A stretch of DNA of 64,000 bases from Podocnemis expansa (lineage: Eukaryota > Chordata > Testudines > Podocnemididae): positions 60,558,711 through 60,622,710 of the forward strand of contig ML681963.1 of the NCBI GenBank assembly GCA_007922195.1, in the 5' to 3' direction. Shown here one piece after another: positions 31,831-43,024 of the stretch. The translations under genes were made by a program, and so were the position numbers. Below the pieces are notes generated by a model that was not told the DNA's origin, searched no databases, and was given only the letters and a program-made list of their open reading frames with translations. Position 1 is the stretch's first letter. Every line of letters starts with the position of its first letter.

Positions 31831-32213
31831 GGCTGTGTTCACACAGCACTCTTATTTCAAAACAACAGCGGTTGTTTCGAAATAAGAAATACCCTGTTCA
31901 CACGACGCACGGTTGTTTCGAAACAACAGCATTGTTTTGAAACAACTTAAACCCCATGTGGGGGGTCGAAACAATGTTGCTGCGAAAGGATTGTTTTGAA
32001 ACAATGCTGTCCGAACATGTTGTTTCGGAACAACAGTGACTTGTTTCGAAATAACTGTTGCCTGAAACTGCTATTTCACTTTGAGCTTTTTTCCTTAATT
32101 CGAATTAACAAACTGTTAATTCGAATTAAGTTATTTTGAAATAAGGCATTATTTCGATACAAGTTGTTTCGACACCATTTGTATCGAAATAATGCCTGTG
32201 TGTGAACACAGCT
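31831..32213. mobile_element. TTTCGAAACAA-type MITE in DIRS copy 2
   Basis: It starts GGCTGTGTTCACACAGCAC and ends GTGTGTGAACACAGCT, flanked by CTT on both sides (31828-31830 and 32214-32216). It contains nine or so TTTCGAAA or TTTTGAAA palindromes. It is closely related to the 52121-52477 copy in sequence and length. Confidence 0.85.
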
Positions 32214-32233
32214 CTTGGGTACAGCTAGCAGTC

Positions 32234-32345
32234 ACCTGTAACTGAATGATGTGAGCAGCGCTTGAAGGCGAACGGTTGGTTACTCACCGTAACTGTCCTT
32301 CTTCGCAATGGGCTGCTCACATACATTCAGGTCCTTCCCACCATC
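32234..32345. repeat. DIRS internal complementary region
   Basis: GTAACTGAATGATGTGAGCA (32239) is the complement of the extreme left end of the element (26481-26510). Immediately after it, GGGCTGCTCACATACATTCA (from 32309) is the complement of the extreme right end (32518-32552). Juxtaposed complements of both ends are the defining internal complementary region of DIRS elements, used to join the ends in the circular intermediate. Confidence 0.85.
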
Positions 32346-32379
32346 CCCGCTAACGAAGTTGGCAAAAGTATATGAGACT

Positions 32380-32575
32380 GAGTGAGTCAGGGTCACGGTC
32401 ACCTATATAGCTGCAGCTGTGGTGTGGAGGGGGTGTTGGCCATGTGCCCTGAGCTGACAGGCTAACGCTAAAGACTTTCCGAGCTACTGTGCACTGCGGC
32501 ACGTAGACACCTGTAAGTGAATGTATGTGAGCAGCCCGTCTTGAAGAAGGACGGTTATGGTGAGTAACCAACTGT
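32380..32575. repeat. DIRS right inverted terminal repeat
   Basis: This is the inverted form of 26511-26641, containing GCTAACGCTAAAGACTTTCC and GTGCACTGCGGCACGTAGAC, followed by the element's own extreme end TGAATGTATGTGAGCAGCCC. The outer limit near 32575 is uncertain. Confidence 0.8.
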
Positions 32576-32740
32576 TTCTAGTGCTAGCTCGAATCTGGCT
32601 GCTCATGCTGAAGCTTTCTCCCTGCTGCAGTGAGAACACCTTTTTAGCTGTCTCACTCCAGATGCTATGCTGGGACTGGGAGGAGGAGGAGGAGCTCCAG
32701 CTCCAGCCCACCATGCTGCAGAGTATCACACCACATAAGC

Positions 32741-32925
32741 CAGGTGGTCTCAAATTCAGATTAACACAAGGGCCGCATGAGGCCTAGTACATTAGCCCAA
32801 GGGTCGCACTGCTGAAACCTTTTAATGTGATGCTGCTAGTATCAGTAGTGATAGCATTGTTGTAGGCTGCAGGAAATAACTTCGGGGCTGCATGCAGCCT
32901 GTGGGCTGCGAGTTTGAGACCCCTG
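32741..32925. mobile_element. small hAT MITE
   Basis: The ends are CAGGTGGTCTCAAATTC and CGAGTTTGAGACCCCTG. The interior shares GCAGCCTGTGGGC and the AACACTATTG/CAATGTTGTT-like segment with the 21401-21611 element. No clear duplication flanks it. Confidence 0.65.
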
Positions 32926-33400
32926 TGCAGTGCACTCAGTATGGTGTGGCTAACACAGAGGGAGAATTGCCTGGGTCTGAGCCCTTGGCTGACACCTCCG
33001 TTGACAAATTGCCTGGTTCTGAGCCCTATGCTGGTGATAGAAGTAGGGCTGGAACCCAGGTTTGTTGACTCCCATTTTTGCCACCTCACTCAGTGAGACA
33101 CACTTATGTCTGCTCAGTGGGTGAGACTCAATCTATACGGCCTAGGAGGAATGCCCAATCAGGACAAGTCCCACCTCTTCACTACTGCCCACTTCCATTT
33201 TCCGTGCAACTTGGTGCCTATGTGCAGCTTACATCAGTCTGCTGGGGTGGGGGGGTCTACTGTTGAATTCTTGCTGAGACTTGCTATTTCACTGGACCAG
33301 CCAACAGCTACATGTTTTTTCATCACGTCATTATTTTTGTGCCCTATGCAAGTGGCTACAGGGACAAAGGTGCAAAACCAGGGATGGAGCCTGCCAAAGC
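32926..33400. other. noncoding with a SINE-like tail
   Basis: TTGCCTGGGTCTGAGCCCT is followed 45 bases later by a near copy. GGAACCCAGGTTTGTTGAC at about 33051 resembles the B-box side of a tRNA-derived SINE. No gene is seen. Confidence 0.3.
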
Positions 33401-33790
33401 ACAGTGCAAACCTAGACTATCCCTGACAGGGGTTTTTGCAAGCGTGGTCTTTAAAACTTCTGCTAAGGGGGAGGCCATAACCTTCCTTGGAAGCCTATTC
33501 CAGTGTTTAACTCTCCTTATAGTTAGAACATTTTCCCTGCTAACTAACCTAAATCTCCCTTGCTGCAGATTAAGCCCATTACTACTTGACCTGCCGTCAG
33601 GGGCTATGGAGAACAATTGATCACAGTCCTTGCATAATAGCCCGTCACATATTTGAAGACTATTAGCAGGTTGCCCCCGTAATCTTCTTTTCTCAAGATT
33701 AAATGGGCCCAGTTTTGTTTTAACCTTTCCTCATAGGTCAGCATTTTCTCTAAATCCTTTATTATAGAGCTCAATACAGTGAAATGGGCA
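33400..33790 (-). mobile_element. CR1 LINE fragment, antisense
   Basis: The text CCTTGGAAGCCTATTCCAGT, TAACTCTCCTTATAGTTAGA, TTGCTGCAGATTAAGCCCAT and CCTTTCCTCATAGGTCAGC is the familiar complement of the CR1 3' region near the end of its second frame. The copy is partial and diverged. Confidence 0.8.
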
Positions 33791-36700
33791 GGTACCCTGC
33801 AGGGCACAATAAAATCCCACCTGCCTTTAGGGGGAGCATTTCAGAAACCCAATAAATCGCACCTTGTCCAGGTTAGTTTGTACATGGCTGTGTTTTATTT
33901 CTTGTCTTGTTCGAAATGCCCTGTACCACAAGAATACAATTTATTTATTGAACAGTTTTTCAGGAGCAGATAATAGTTGAGTAAAATAGATACTGTTTAT
34001 TGCACTGACTATAGCTCCCTGCATCATTCTCACAGCCTCCCATTGCAGCTTCCCCCATATAACCCAGCCACTGAAAAAGGGATGGCCTGTGACCATGGGT
34101 CTGGTTGTGGCATATGGCTACAAGATGGAAGCTCCTTCTCAGCTCTGGTTGACCAAAACAAGCAAATAAATAAATGAAAGGCTCAACCAATTACATTCTG
34201 TGGTCCTTCTCAGTGACTTTTCGTTTATAGTTGCTTAAATGTCTCTGGTGCAGCATGATTTTAAAATATGTTTGTAATAGTTAAAAAATGATGATGCAAT
34301 CAGGTTATGGTATGAGAATAATGCACCCCTCCCCCCATTTGGCATGAACTATACCGGCAGGTTGTGGTTCCATGTGTCTTCACAGTTTCAATGTAAGGTA
34401 ATGCCCATGTTTTCCCAGAAACATAGCTCCATGCACTGTTTCACCATTCATCTGACTTGCTCCCTGTGAGATCGGTTTTGCACTAGAGGCCTGGGTCCCA
34501 GGAGGAATGTACCTTTGCGAGAGACTGGCCCCTCATTAGTGGGGCTCCCTTAGGTAGCAGCTGAATACCTGCATATGCAAAGCTTTGCTGTGGGAGGGCA
34601 TGGAGGTGAGGGGAGCTATGTGATACAGCTTCCTTGTTGGAGGGTGACTGAACATTAGACTCAGCTTCATGCTTTTGCACACGTCCTGAAGCACTTACCT
34701 CTGTGCCTTCTTTTAATTAATCTCAGGTGTCCGGTAACCATGTGCAGCCCACTCTTTAGAGCCCAGCATCACCTACATCATGTGAAGTTACTGTAATACA
34801 GGCCTGGGTCAGGGAATGTCATGCTAGATATGACTTTTCTACAGGGAGGCCAGGCAATCTGTCATAGAAGCTCATCCCTAATAAAGACTAGGTTGTTACA
34901 GCTCAGATGATGTGCATGAGACAGTGCCGTGCATCCCCATCTCGAAGTGGGTGAGGGGTGAAACGCTTCAAGCCCATAAACCCAAACTCCACTATCTCAA
35001 GCCCTCATCTCCATTGTGGCTAAGTTCTGTTGCCCTGATGATACATTGGCTGGTTAGAATAAGCCTGGGTGTAGGTTTTCTAGGACTAGCTCAAGGGCTA
35101 AAGCATGCTGGCCTGGTGGCCTAGTTAAAGGAAATACAAAGCTGTTTGGTTTTGTTCCAGGCATGTGTCCCCTTTGCAGTCCCTGGGGTGAGGTCACACC
35201 CTTTGGTTATAGGAAAAGCGATCCATTAATACATGGATTCCCCCCCTGCCCCCCCAGTCCACTAGGATGCTTATATGGCTTGGTCCAAGCTCCGTCATCT
35301 TAGCCCTGTAGGTGTGAGGTGACGTGATGGGCCCAAAGTTTATGCAAATGGAGAAACAGGGTCTTCCTGGGGCAGAGTGCTTACATCCAACCTCCTTTAG
35401 CCTCTAATGTGCTCCACTGGTAGGACACTGGAGCAAGGGGCAAAGGGCCAGGTAGTAACTGCAGAAAACACCTTCACACTCCCCTAGCGCTACAGGAATC
35501 ACACCGCTCAACTACTCACAAGCTGAGCTCACCAGCAGCCTCAGTGGGATGGAAACTAGATCAAGCAGTGCTCTCCTTATTCTCTTGTCCTCCTGTGGGG
35601 CTCAGCCTCCAACTCCAAAACTGTCCTGCCAGTTACCATAGCAGAACAGGCTGCTTTGCAATGAGGAGCCAAGACTCCTGCCAGAGACCTGTAGCTGAGG
35701 CTGTTCGTTAACCACTTCTGAAGGCCGCTACAGTCAGGTGCACACCCACATGTTTTGCATGAAAAAGTGGCCTGGCCATGCTCCCTGGAAACAGATATCA
35801 CTGCCATTGTCTGCTGAGCTCAGGACAGAAGAGGCATTGACAGGAAGTGAATCCAGGGTGTTCGCCATAGTGCTGGGGAGAGCCCAACTCAGCGTTTGAG
35901 TAAAATCGCCTGATGCTACACAGCCAGAAACAGCTGCCCAGGTACCACATAGGGTCAGAGAGGGCTACAGACTGACACCATGGCTCCCAGCTCGCCCTCG
36001 GAGTCATGGAGCATTATGTGGATGTTTTATACAATCAATAGTCTCTTCCTCTCACTCTCCCTCCAGAGCGGCTGGTGATCAGCACCGGAGTCTGTTCAGA
36101 GCACAGGGCTGCTGTCCGTTCTTGGCCTTGAGGAAGAGAGTGTTACATCTCCCACCTGTACACCTCTCTTAATGGGTGGTGATTGTGTCTGTCCTTTACT
36201 GTTGTCAATCCAGAAATGGAGAGTGCAGCACTGGTAAAAGTAGGGTGAATGACAGCCCTGAACAGTGCTGCCTCCTGCTTGCATGGGCATCATGCTGCAG
36301 CCAACTGCCTGCTAACATGCCTCACCCTTGCCTCAGAGATCCTACATCTAGGAAGTGACCTGCTCAGTCAGTTCATAGCTTGTCTCCTGAGACTGCCAAC
36401 AGAGGTCATTTAGTGCCAGTCATGATGGTAGTCTTAGGATGTACAAGTTAACCAAGACTCTTCCCCCTCCATGCCAGTGATCTGGTGCCAGAAGATAATG
36501 TTCAGCCATTACTGCATCAGACTGGTTTTGAACAAGTGCTCTAGAAGAGAGAGTCACTGACTCCTTCCCCAGCTTCTTCAGTCACCCAAGTGCCCCTCTG
36601 GCTGTGGATGTGGAGTTGTGGCATCACTGCTGTCCCCATACGGCTAGTCTAGAAATCTGGTTAGCAGTAGGGAGGAGGACAGCCCCCAGGAACCAGGCAC

Positions 36701-38443
36701 ACACCTGCCCCATGGAAGTCTCCTGAAAAAAATAAATGTCTTGTGGAGTCAGGCCCGTGAGGCCTCACTACATCATAGGGCAGTCTGAAATGGGTCATTG
36801 ATTATTTTCAGAATGGAAGCGAAGCTAAGGCCATGGTGAATGGTATGTAGGAGTCAGGGATTAAATGACTTCCCCAAAGGCCTTGTCTACACTTCGCTCT
36901 TTCTGGTTTGACTGAGGTCAGTCAAGACCAGAGCCGTAACACCGGTTTTTGCCACCTGGGCCGCGTGCCAATTGGAATGTGCCCCTTGCCATTACTGGTA
37001 CTTGGAGCTGGTGCTGCAAAAGCCACCCTTTAATAGGGCGGCTCTATTGAGCCACTCCATGCCACCTGGGGCTTTGCCCTGTTGGCCCTGCCATAGTTAC
37101 AACTCAGGTCAAGACTCGCTCAATCAATCTGGAGTTTACCTCAGTAACTCTATCCCCATAACTGGAGTAGCACTAAGTTGACCGGACAGCATTTTTGGTC
37201 ACCTTAGTGCAGTGTGCACATAGAGAGAAGTGAGGATTAGTAAGGCCATGGGAGATACCCAAGGTATTTTATGTATCTTGAGTGTCTCCTTTCGACTGCC
37301 GCTGAATAGTGCCATGAGTGTAAACTAGGCCTAAGTTTGTTTCAAGTTGGCACAAACTAACAGCTCCCCAGGCCTGGGGTATGGAACTTGTTTCCAAAGG
37401 ACAATTCCCCTTGTTCCCAGCTCAGGTGTGAAGTTTAAGCATCTCTGGAGGCAAACATCCATTTTCTCCCTGCTACCTGGGCAGCACCCTGGGGGTGGGG
37501 GAGGAGGTATTTACATTTGAGCCAAATTATTGCAGTCAGGTATTTCTGCCACAGGGGTGAGGGAAAAGCTAAATTCTGAGTTTATGAGGCAGATTTGATG
37601 CACCAAGTTGGGGGAGGGAGGGTGAGACTGGCAGACGGATTGTAATTAGCACCATGTGTGAGGATGCAAAAACTAGCATGTGAATCCAGCCCTGTCAGGC
37701 TCATCCCCACCCAAAGAGGAGACTCATGTTCTCTGAGCCGTGTAGCCTGTGATGTGCCTAGCCCATGGGAATGTGGGGTGGCCCCAGGAGCAGAAGAGCT
37801 GGGTGTCATGACACACTGTACGAGATTGCACGCTATCTTACATCTTTCCCAATAGGAAGCGGGGGCTCTATATACAGGTGTTATGTGGTTCTAGAGGAGT
37901 GCAGGAGACAGTGGTTTTGGAGTGGAGGTCCCAGGAGGCTCTTCTCCACATAAGCACCTGGCCCATGGGCCTGTAAGCTGGAACAAAGTGATAGACAGCA
38001 GAAGCTGCCCTCTCCGCCTCCCCCTACATAACACCGGCAGACAAAGTCTATGGATTCTACTCGTCCTCAGGTCCTGCTTCAGTCCCCACTCCCCTTCCAG
38101 GGTGGGTGGAAAGAGCTGGGGAACAGGCAGGATAGGTCAGAGTACGTAATGGCTCAGGGGCCAACATACCCTCCAGCCCCCCACTGCAAGCGCAAGAGCA
38201 CACTCTGGTGCTTCCTCCAGAGAAAACAAAAACAGAGAAACAGGTGACCGATTAAAAGAGCGTCCCCCTCTGTACACGAGATTCTGCAGGCAGGCAAGCA
38301 GGCTGACAGCTGGACATTAAATAATTCTTCCATAATAAATGATTGGAGATAAAAGCCAGCCACTGCCGCTTTTTGGCTTGCTCTGCGTCGCCATCTTTGT
38401 TTCCAGTTTGTTCACCGGCCCCTGCAGGCTGGCATTGGGCCCG
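33791..38443. other. ESRRB downstream region, likely 3' UTR and flank
   Basis: No further gene was recognised. The part next to the ESRRB stop (about 38200-38443) is probably 3' untranslated sequence. Minus-strand AATAAA signals occur near 33895, 33940 and 33990, but whether ESRRB uses any is unknown. A MITE sits at 36879-37331. The rest looks like unique DNA. Confidence 0.4.
36879..37331. mobile_element. old MITE, GGCCTTGTCTACACTT ends
   Basis: The left end GGCCTTGTCTACACTTCGC and the right end ATGAGTGTAAACTAGGCC form an imperfect inverted repeat. The interior (ACTGAGGTCAGTCAAGACC, GTTGACCGGACAGC) is not palindromic. It is likely another Harbinger-type family, older than those with TTAAGTCAACTTAA. 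Confidence 0.55.
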
Positions 38444-39558
<1,115 letters not shown>

Positions 39559-40392
39559 TGGAGAGACAAGGTTGTGAATTTAGAGACACTCCCTACCATG
39601 GGCCAGTGTTGTATGAATTGGGAGAGGTGCCCTACAGGAGATCTAACCTGGCTGTTCCCAGCTACAGACCTGGAATTTATGTGTCTGTGTGACTGAGTCC
39701 TATTCAGGGATTAAAGTATAATTTGGGGGGCCCCGGAATGCTCCCACACTGGTGGGCCCCCCTCCTCCTCCAGTGGGTGCCCCCTCCCACACCAGTGGGC
39801 CCCCCTCCTGCGCTGGTGACCCCCCTGGACTTCAGCTCCTGTCCCCCCAGTGCCAGGGCCCCACAACCTGACCCCAATACCCCCCCCCCAGCGCAAGCCG
39901 GCTGCCCCCACACTCACTGGCATTGTGGCTGGGGAGGTGGAGGTGGTAGGCCCCAGGTCCCGGTGATGCCGTGTCTGGGGCAGCTGCTACAGGCCCCAGG
40001 TTGGGGGCGGGGAGTGGAAGGGGAAGGTTTTGGAGTGGGGCTTGAGCCCCCTAGCAATGGCCCCTAGTCCCTACCCTCATCCCCGCTCTGTTGGAATGCG
40101 GCAGAACGCCGCTCTGGGGCCTTCTATTTTTAGGGGCTCGGGATTTGGGCCCCTGAAAATAGAATGTGGATCCAGAAAGCTGTGTTCTGGGGCCTGCTAT
40201 TTTTCAATAGTGGGCCCTGGAATGCAGCGTTCTGGCTCCACTTTCTATTTTTAGGGGCCATGGAAGGCTGAGCCCCTAAAAATAGTGGGTCCTAGAACGG
40301 CGTTCCGGTGCATTCCCCCTTACTTTAACCACTGGTCCTATTCCTCACTCATTCAGTAAGGTGGTCTTTAATGAACCCTCAAGATCCTTACA
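39559..40392 (+). repeat. 5' LTR of the gypsy element, split
   Basis: Once the 630-base insertion and its duplicated 8 bases are set aside, about 196 bases remain that match the 3' LTR: GGTTGTGAATTTAGAGACA, CATGGGCCAGTGTTGTATGA, CCTACAGGAGATCTAAC and GTGGTCTTTAATGAACCCTC. It begins TG and ends CA. The matching copy differs at many positions, so the insertion is old. Confidence 0.8.
39705..40334. mobile_element. non-autonomous hAT in the 5' LTR
   Basis: The ends CAGGGATTAAAGTA and TACTTTAACCACTG are inverted, and GTCCTATT flanks both sides (39697-39704 and 40335-40342). The GC-rich interior has four copies of CTATTTTTAGGGGC or its inverse. Frames within it are artefacts. Confidence 0.85.
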
Positions 40393-40404
40393 TGGTGTCA
40401 GAAG
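40393..40404 (+). other. gypsy primer-binding site, tRNA-Leu-like
   Basis: TGGTGTCAGAAG follows the LTR end directly. It is complementary to a tRNA 3' end ending CCA and fits leucine tRNA (TGGTGTCAGGAG) with one mismatch. This position fixes the LTR boundary. Confidence 0.7.
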
Positions 40405-40546
40405 ATGGTGAATGAGTTTGGAAACTAAAAAGACTTAGAAGAAAAATCCTGCATTTGCAGCTAAAACAGACAAACAGCAGAGATCTCTGACAACAATGTA
40501 AGCCTTCAGCAAGTAAATGCAAGCTCTAAAAATGGATATTTTACAG

Positions 40547-43016
40547 CAGAGGTCCCCAAACTTTTTGGCAGCATGCCCCATTTTCATTTTCCAGAAACTC
40601 TCACGCCCCCACTTCTCAATTGTCCAATGCTCCAATACCCTTTTAACAAGAAATTAAGGTCATTATTGGAAAAAATTTTTTTTAAAAAAAAGCGCACAAT
40701 GGCTCTGCAAACTGCAAGTAAACTGTAATATAAAAAAAAGCAGAAATGAAAAATGAATTTAATGAGAAAGATGCTGTTGCATTTTTGCCATAATTTATTT
40801 GGGATATCCTGGACTTGAATGATGAAAGTGTGCAATGCAAGTAATTTTCGACATCCAATCAATTCCTTTGTTTTGTTTTAATTGTGACCAAATGTGAAAA
40901 ACTTTTTTCACAGAGGTAGGCTGATGATAACAGAAGGATAATAAGCAGTGCTGCTTCTCCAACTTTTGGGTTAACAAGAAAATATTTAATTCAACATTCA
41001 TTTAAGCTGAAGTTTTTGAAATCATCTTTTGCACTTGGATTGTTTTACATTTCAACTGCTTGTTCCTGCAGTATTTCTGGCAATGAATCAACGTCAATGT
41101 TGAAAGGGCTGCATACTAATTCATGAATGGGGTTGTCAGAAAAGTTGTGTGGAAAAGAGCAGATAAATTCATCAGCAAGGCAGTCAAGATGAAGTACAAT
41201 TTTCTTATTCACACCCTCTTTAGAAAGTTCTTGGAAATCTTCATTTTTAGCAAGTGATGAAAATTTCAGAAACGATGAAAAGTTGGGCATCTGAGCTTGT
41301 GTTCAGCATTTCCAAAGCTGAATTTTTTCGGTAAATGCTTTCATGGCATCATGGTGTGTTGTTATGTTTGCAGGATTGTTTCCCTGAAATTTCAAACTGA
41401 GGTTGTTTAAAGATTCAAAGATGTCTGCAAAGTACATCAGTGACAGTTCAAAGGTTTGGTTCATGAAGGCAAGATGCAACTCTTCTTTCTTCTGCTGCTT
41501 GAGGAAAATTTCAACTTCATCTTTAAGTTTGAATTATCTGGAAAGCAAGTTCCCTTTGGAAAGCCGTCGTACCTCCATGTGAAACAAAAGTGTTTTATGA
41601 GCTGCTCCCAAATCCACACAAAGAGCAGCAAAAAGTCTCATATTTAAGCACTGTTCTTCACAAAATTGACAATTTTAAAGGCCCAATGTAATGATTCATT
41701 TAAGTCATGCGGAAGGGTTTTAGCAGCTAAAGCTTGTCTGTATATACCGCAGTGTGTTGTGATTATGGCTGGATTTTTCCTTTTCACCAATGTCACAAAT
41801 TCAGAGTGAGAGCCCAGCTTCGCAGGAGCACCATCTGTGCATACACCAACAAGTTTTTCCCAGGAAAGTCCATTCTCTTCAAAATAGTCGGAAATCATTT
41901 TCATAACATCCAAAGATTTTGATGTAGTCACCAATTTCTTCAAGAAAAGCATTTCTTCTTTCACAGTTCTATCACTAAGGAATTAAGCACAGATGACCAA
42001 CTGACAGCATTGTGCCCCATCAGTGGTATCATTGCACTGAATTTGTTAAAAAAAAAAAAAAAAGGAGAAGCTTTTGGTGCTTCCACAACTTGAAGTTTAA
42101 GATCTTCCACAAGGTCATTGATGCAACATCTCACAACACTGTCAGAAAGAGAAATTTTTTCTTGCTTTTGGCCCCGATCAGAGTCTCAGCTGTTTTCAAC
42201 AAACAAGGTTTAACAAGAGTTTCTCCAACTGTGTGCTCTTTTGTGGCTTTAGTGATGAGCAATTCGAGTTCATACGAAGCTTCAACTGCTTTGACTGAGG
42301 CTTGATAAAAAGCTCCAGTAGTATCCGGCTTCATGCACTTCAAATTCTGAAATTTAGCAATAAAAAACTCTTTTGGTTTGTCTGCCAAATGGCTGTGGTT
42401 TGTTGTCAAATGGTGCTCAAGATGACTAGGTCTCATGGTGTCATTGTTGAGAATTGCAAGGCATACTACACGCTGAGGAAGGTCGAAGCCATTTTTGTCT
42501 ATCACAGTGAAGCCAAACTTAACATAGTCTTCAGCATACTTTCTTTTCTTCATCATGGCCATAGCTGCCTCCATTTATTTCTTTAAAGAATTCTACAAAA
42601 ATTATTATTCTGATTTGCACATAAATTTAACTAGCAGCATAAGTCAATAGCTTAATTGCAAATGCTTGTTTACAATTAGGCTATACTAAAACAGAAGGAT
42701 GCCTATACCAGCAACCTACTGCAACGTCATCATAGAACATTACAGATTACATCATAGAACATACCAGAATATTCATGAGCTCACTACCAGTTACATCTCT
42801 TGCATTTGTCTTCAGCCTGCCAATCAACTAAACATATATGCCTACACGTCCGAAAAGCAAAAATGGACAATTTCTGCCATTTGTGGTATGAACTTTCAAA
42901 ATGAAGAATTTCTGTTTGGTGATAGAACAATTTTTTGTTACCAAAAATTTGACAAACTTGTGCCCCCCTTGGATTGTGTTTTGGGGACACCCCCCCCCCC
43001 AGTTTGGGAACCTATG
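40547..43016 (-). mobile_element. hAT transposon, ZBED/Charlie type
   Basis: The ends CAGAGGTCCCCAAACTTTT and AGTTTGGGAACCTATG are inverted repeats, and the 8-bp TTTTACAG flanks both sides exactly (40539-40546 and 43017-43024). It carries an almost full-length but broken transposase on the minus strand. It entered the leader of the gypsy element, between primer-binding site and gag. Confidence 0.9.
40760..42574 (-). pseudogene. hAT transposase, ZBED5-like
   Basis: The start (42574) reads MEAAMAMMKKRKYAEDYVKF, then a BED-type finger region with RPSHLEHHLTTNHSHL, whose second cysteine appears lost. FYQASVKAVEASYELELLIT follows. After breaks, LVGVCTDGAPAKLGSHSEFV and NPAIITTHCGIYRQALAAK (about 41644-41964) match the catalytic core of ZBED5/SCAND3-like proteins. 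Then come LHLDCLADEFICSFPHNFSD and, in another frame near 40900, the dimerisation motif AYLCEKSFSHLVTIKTKQRN. Length and order fit a transposon-encoded enzyme rather than a domesticated gene. Several stops and shifts make it a fossil. Confidence 0.85.
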
Positions 43017-43024
43017 TTTTACAG

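Larger units (their letters stand above)
26477..32575 (+). mobile_element. DIRS-like retrotransposon, copy 2, full architecture
   Basis: All diagnostic parts are present: a left terminal repeat (from 26477), gag-like gene, RT, RNase H, tyrosine recombinase, an internal complementary region (32234-32345) and a right terminal repeat in inverted orientation (32380-32575). This is the DIRS plan, which uses circular intermediates and needs no target duplication. Frames carry several stops and shifts and one catalytic residue is lost, so it is inactive, but it is clearly better preserved than copy 1. A MITE (31831-32213) was inserted after the recombinase gene. Confidence 0.85.

Noticed and set aside
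1..38443. The neighbouring gene VASH1, expected downstream of ESRRB in mammals
   Set aside because: No exon resembling it was found, so it may lie further left.
39700..40070. A proline-rich frame of 114 residues
   Set aside because: It lies wholly inside the non-autonomous hAT at 39705-40334.
40547..43016. A domesticated ZBED host gene
   Set aside because: The transposase is broken and still flanked by its terminal repeats and target duplication.
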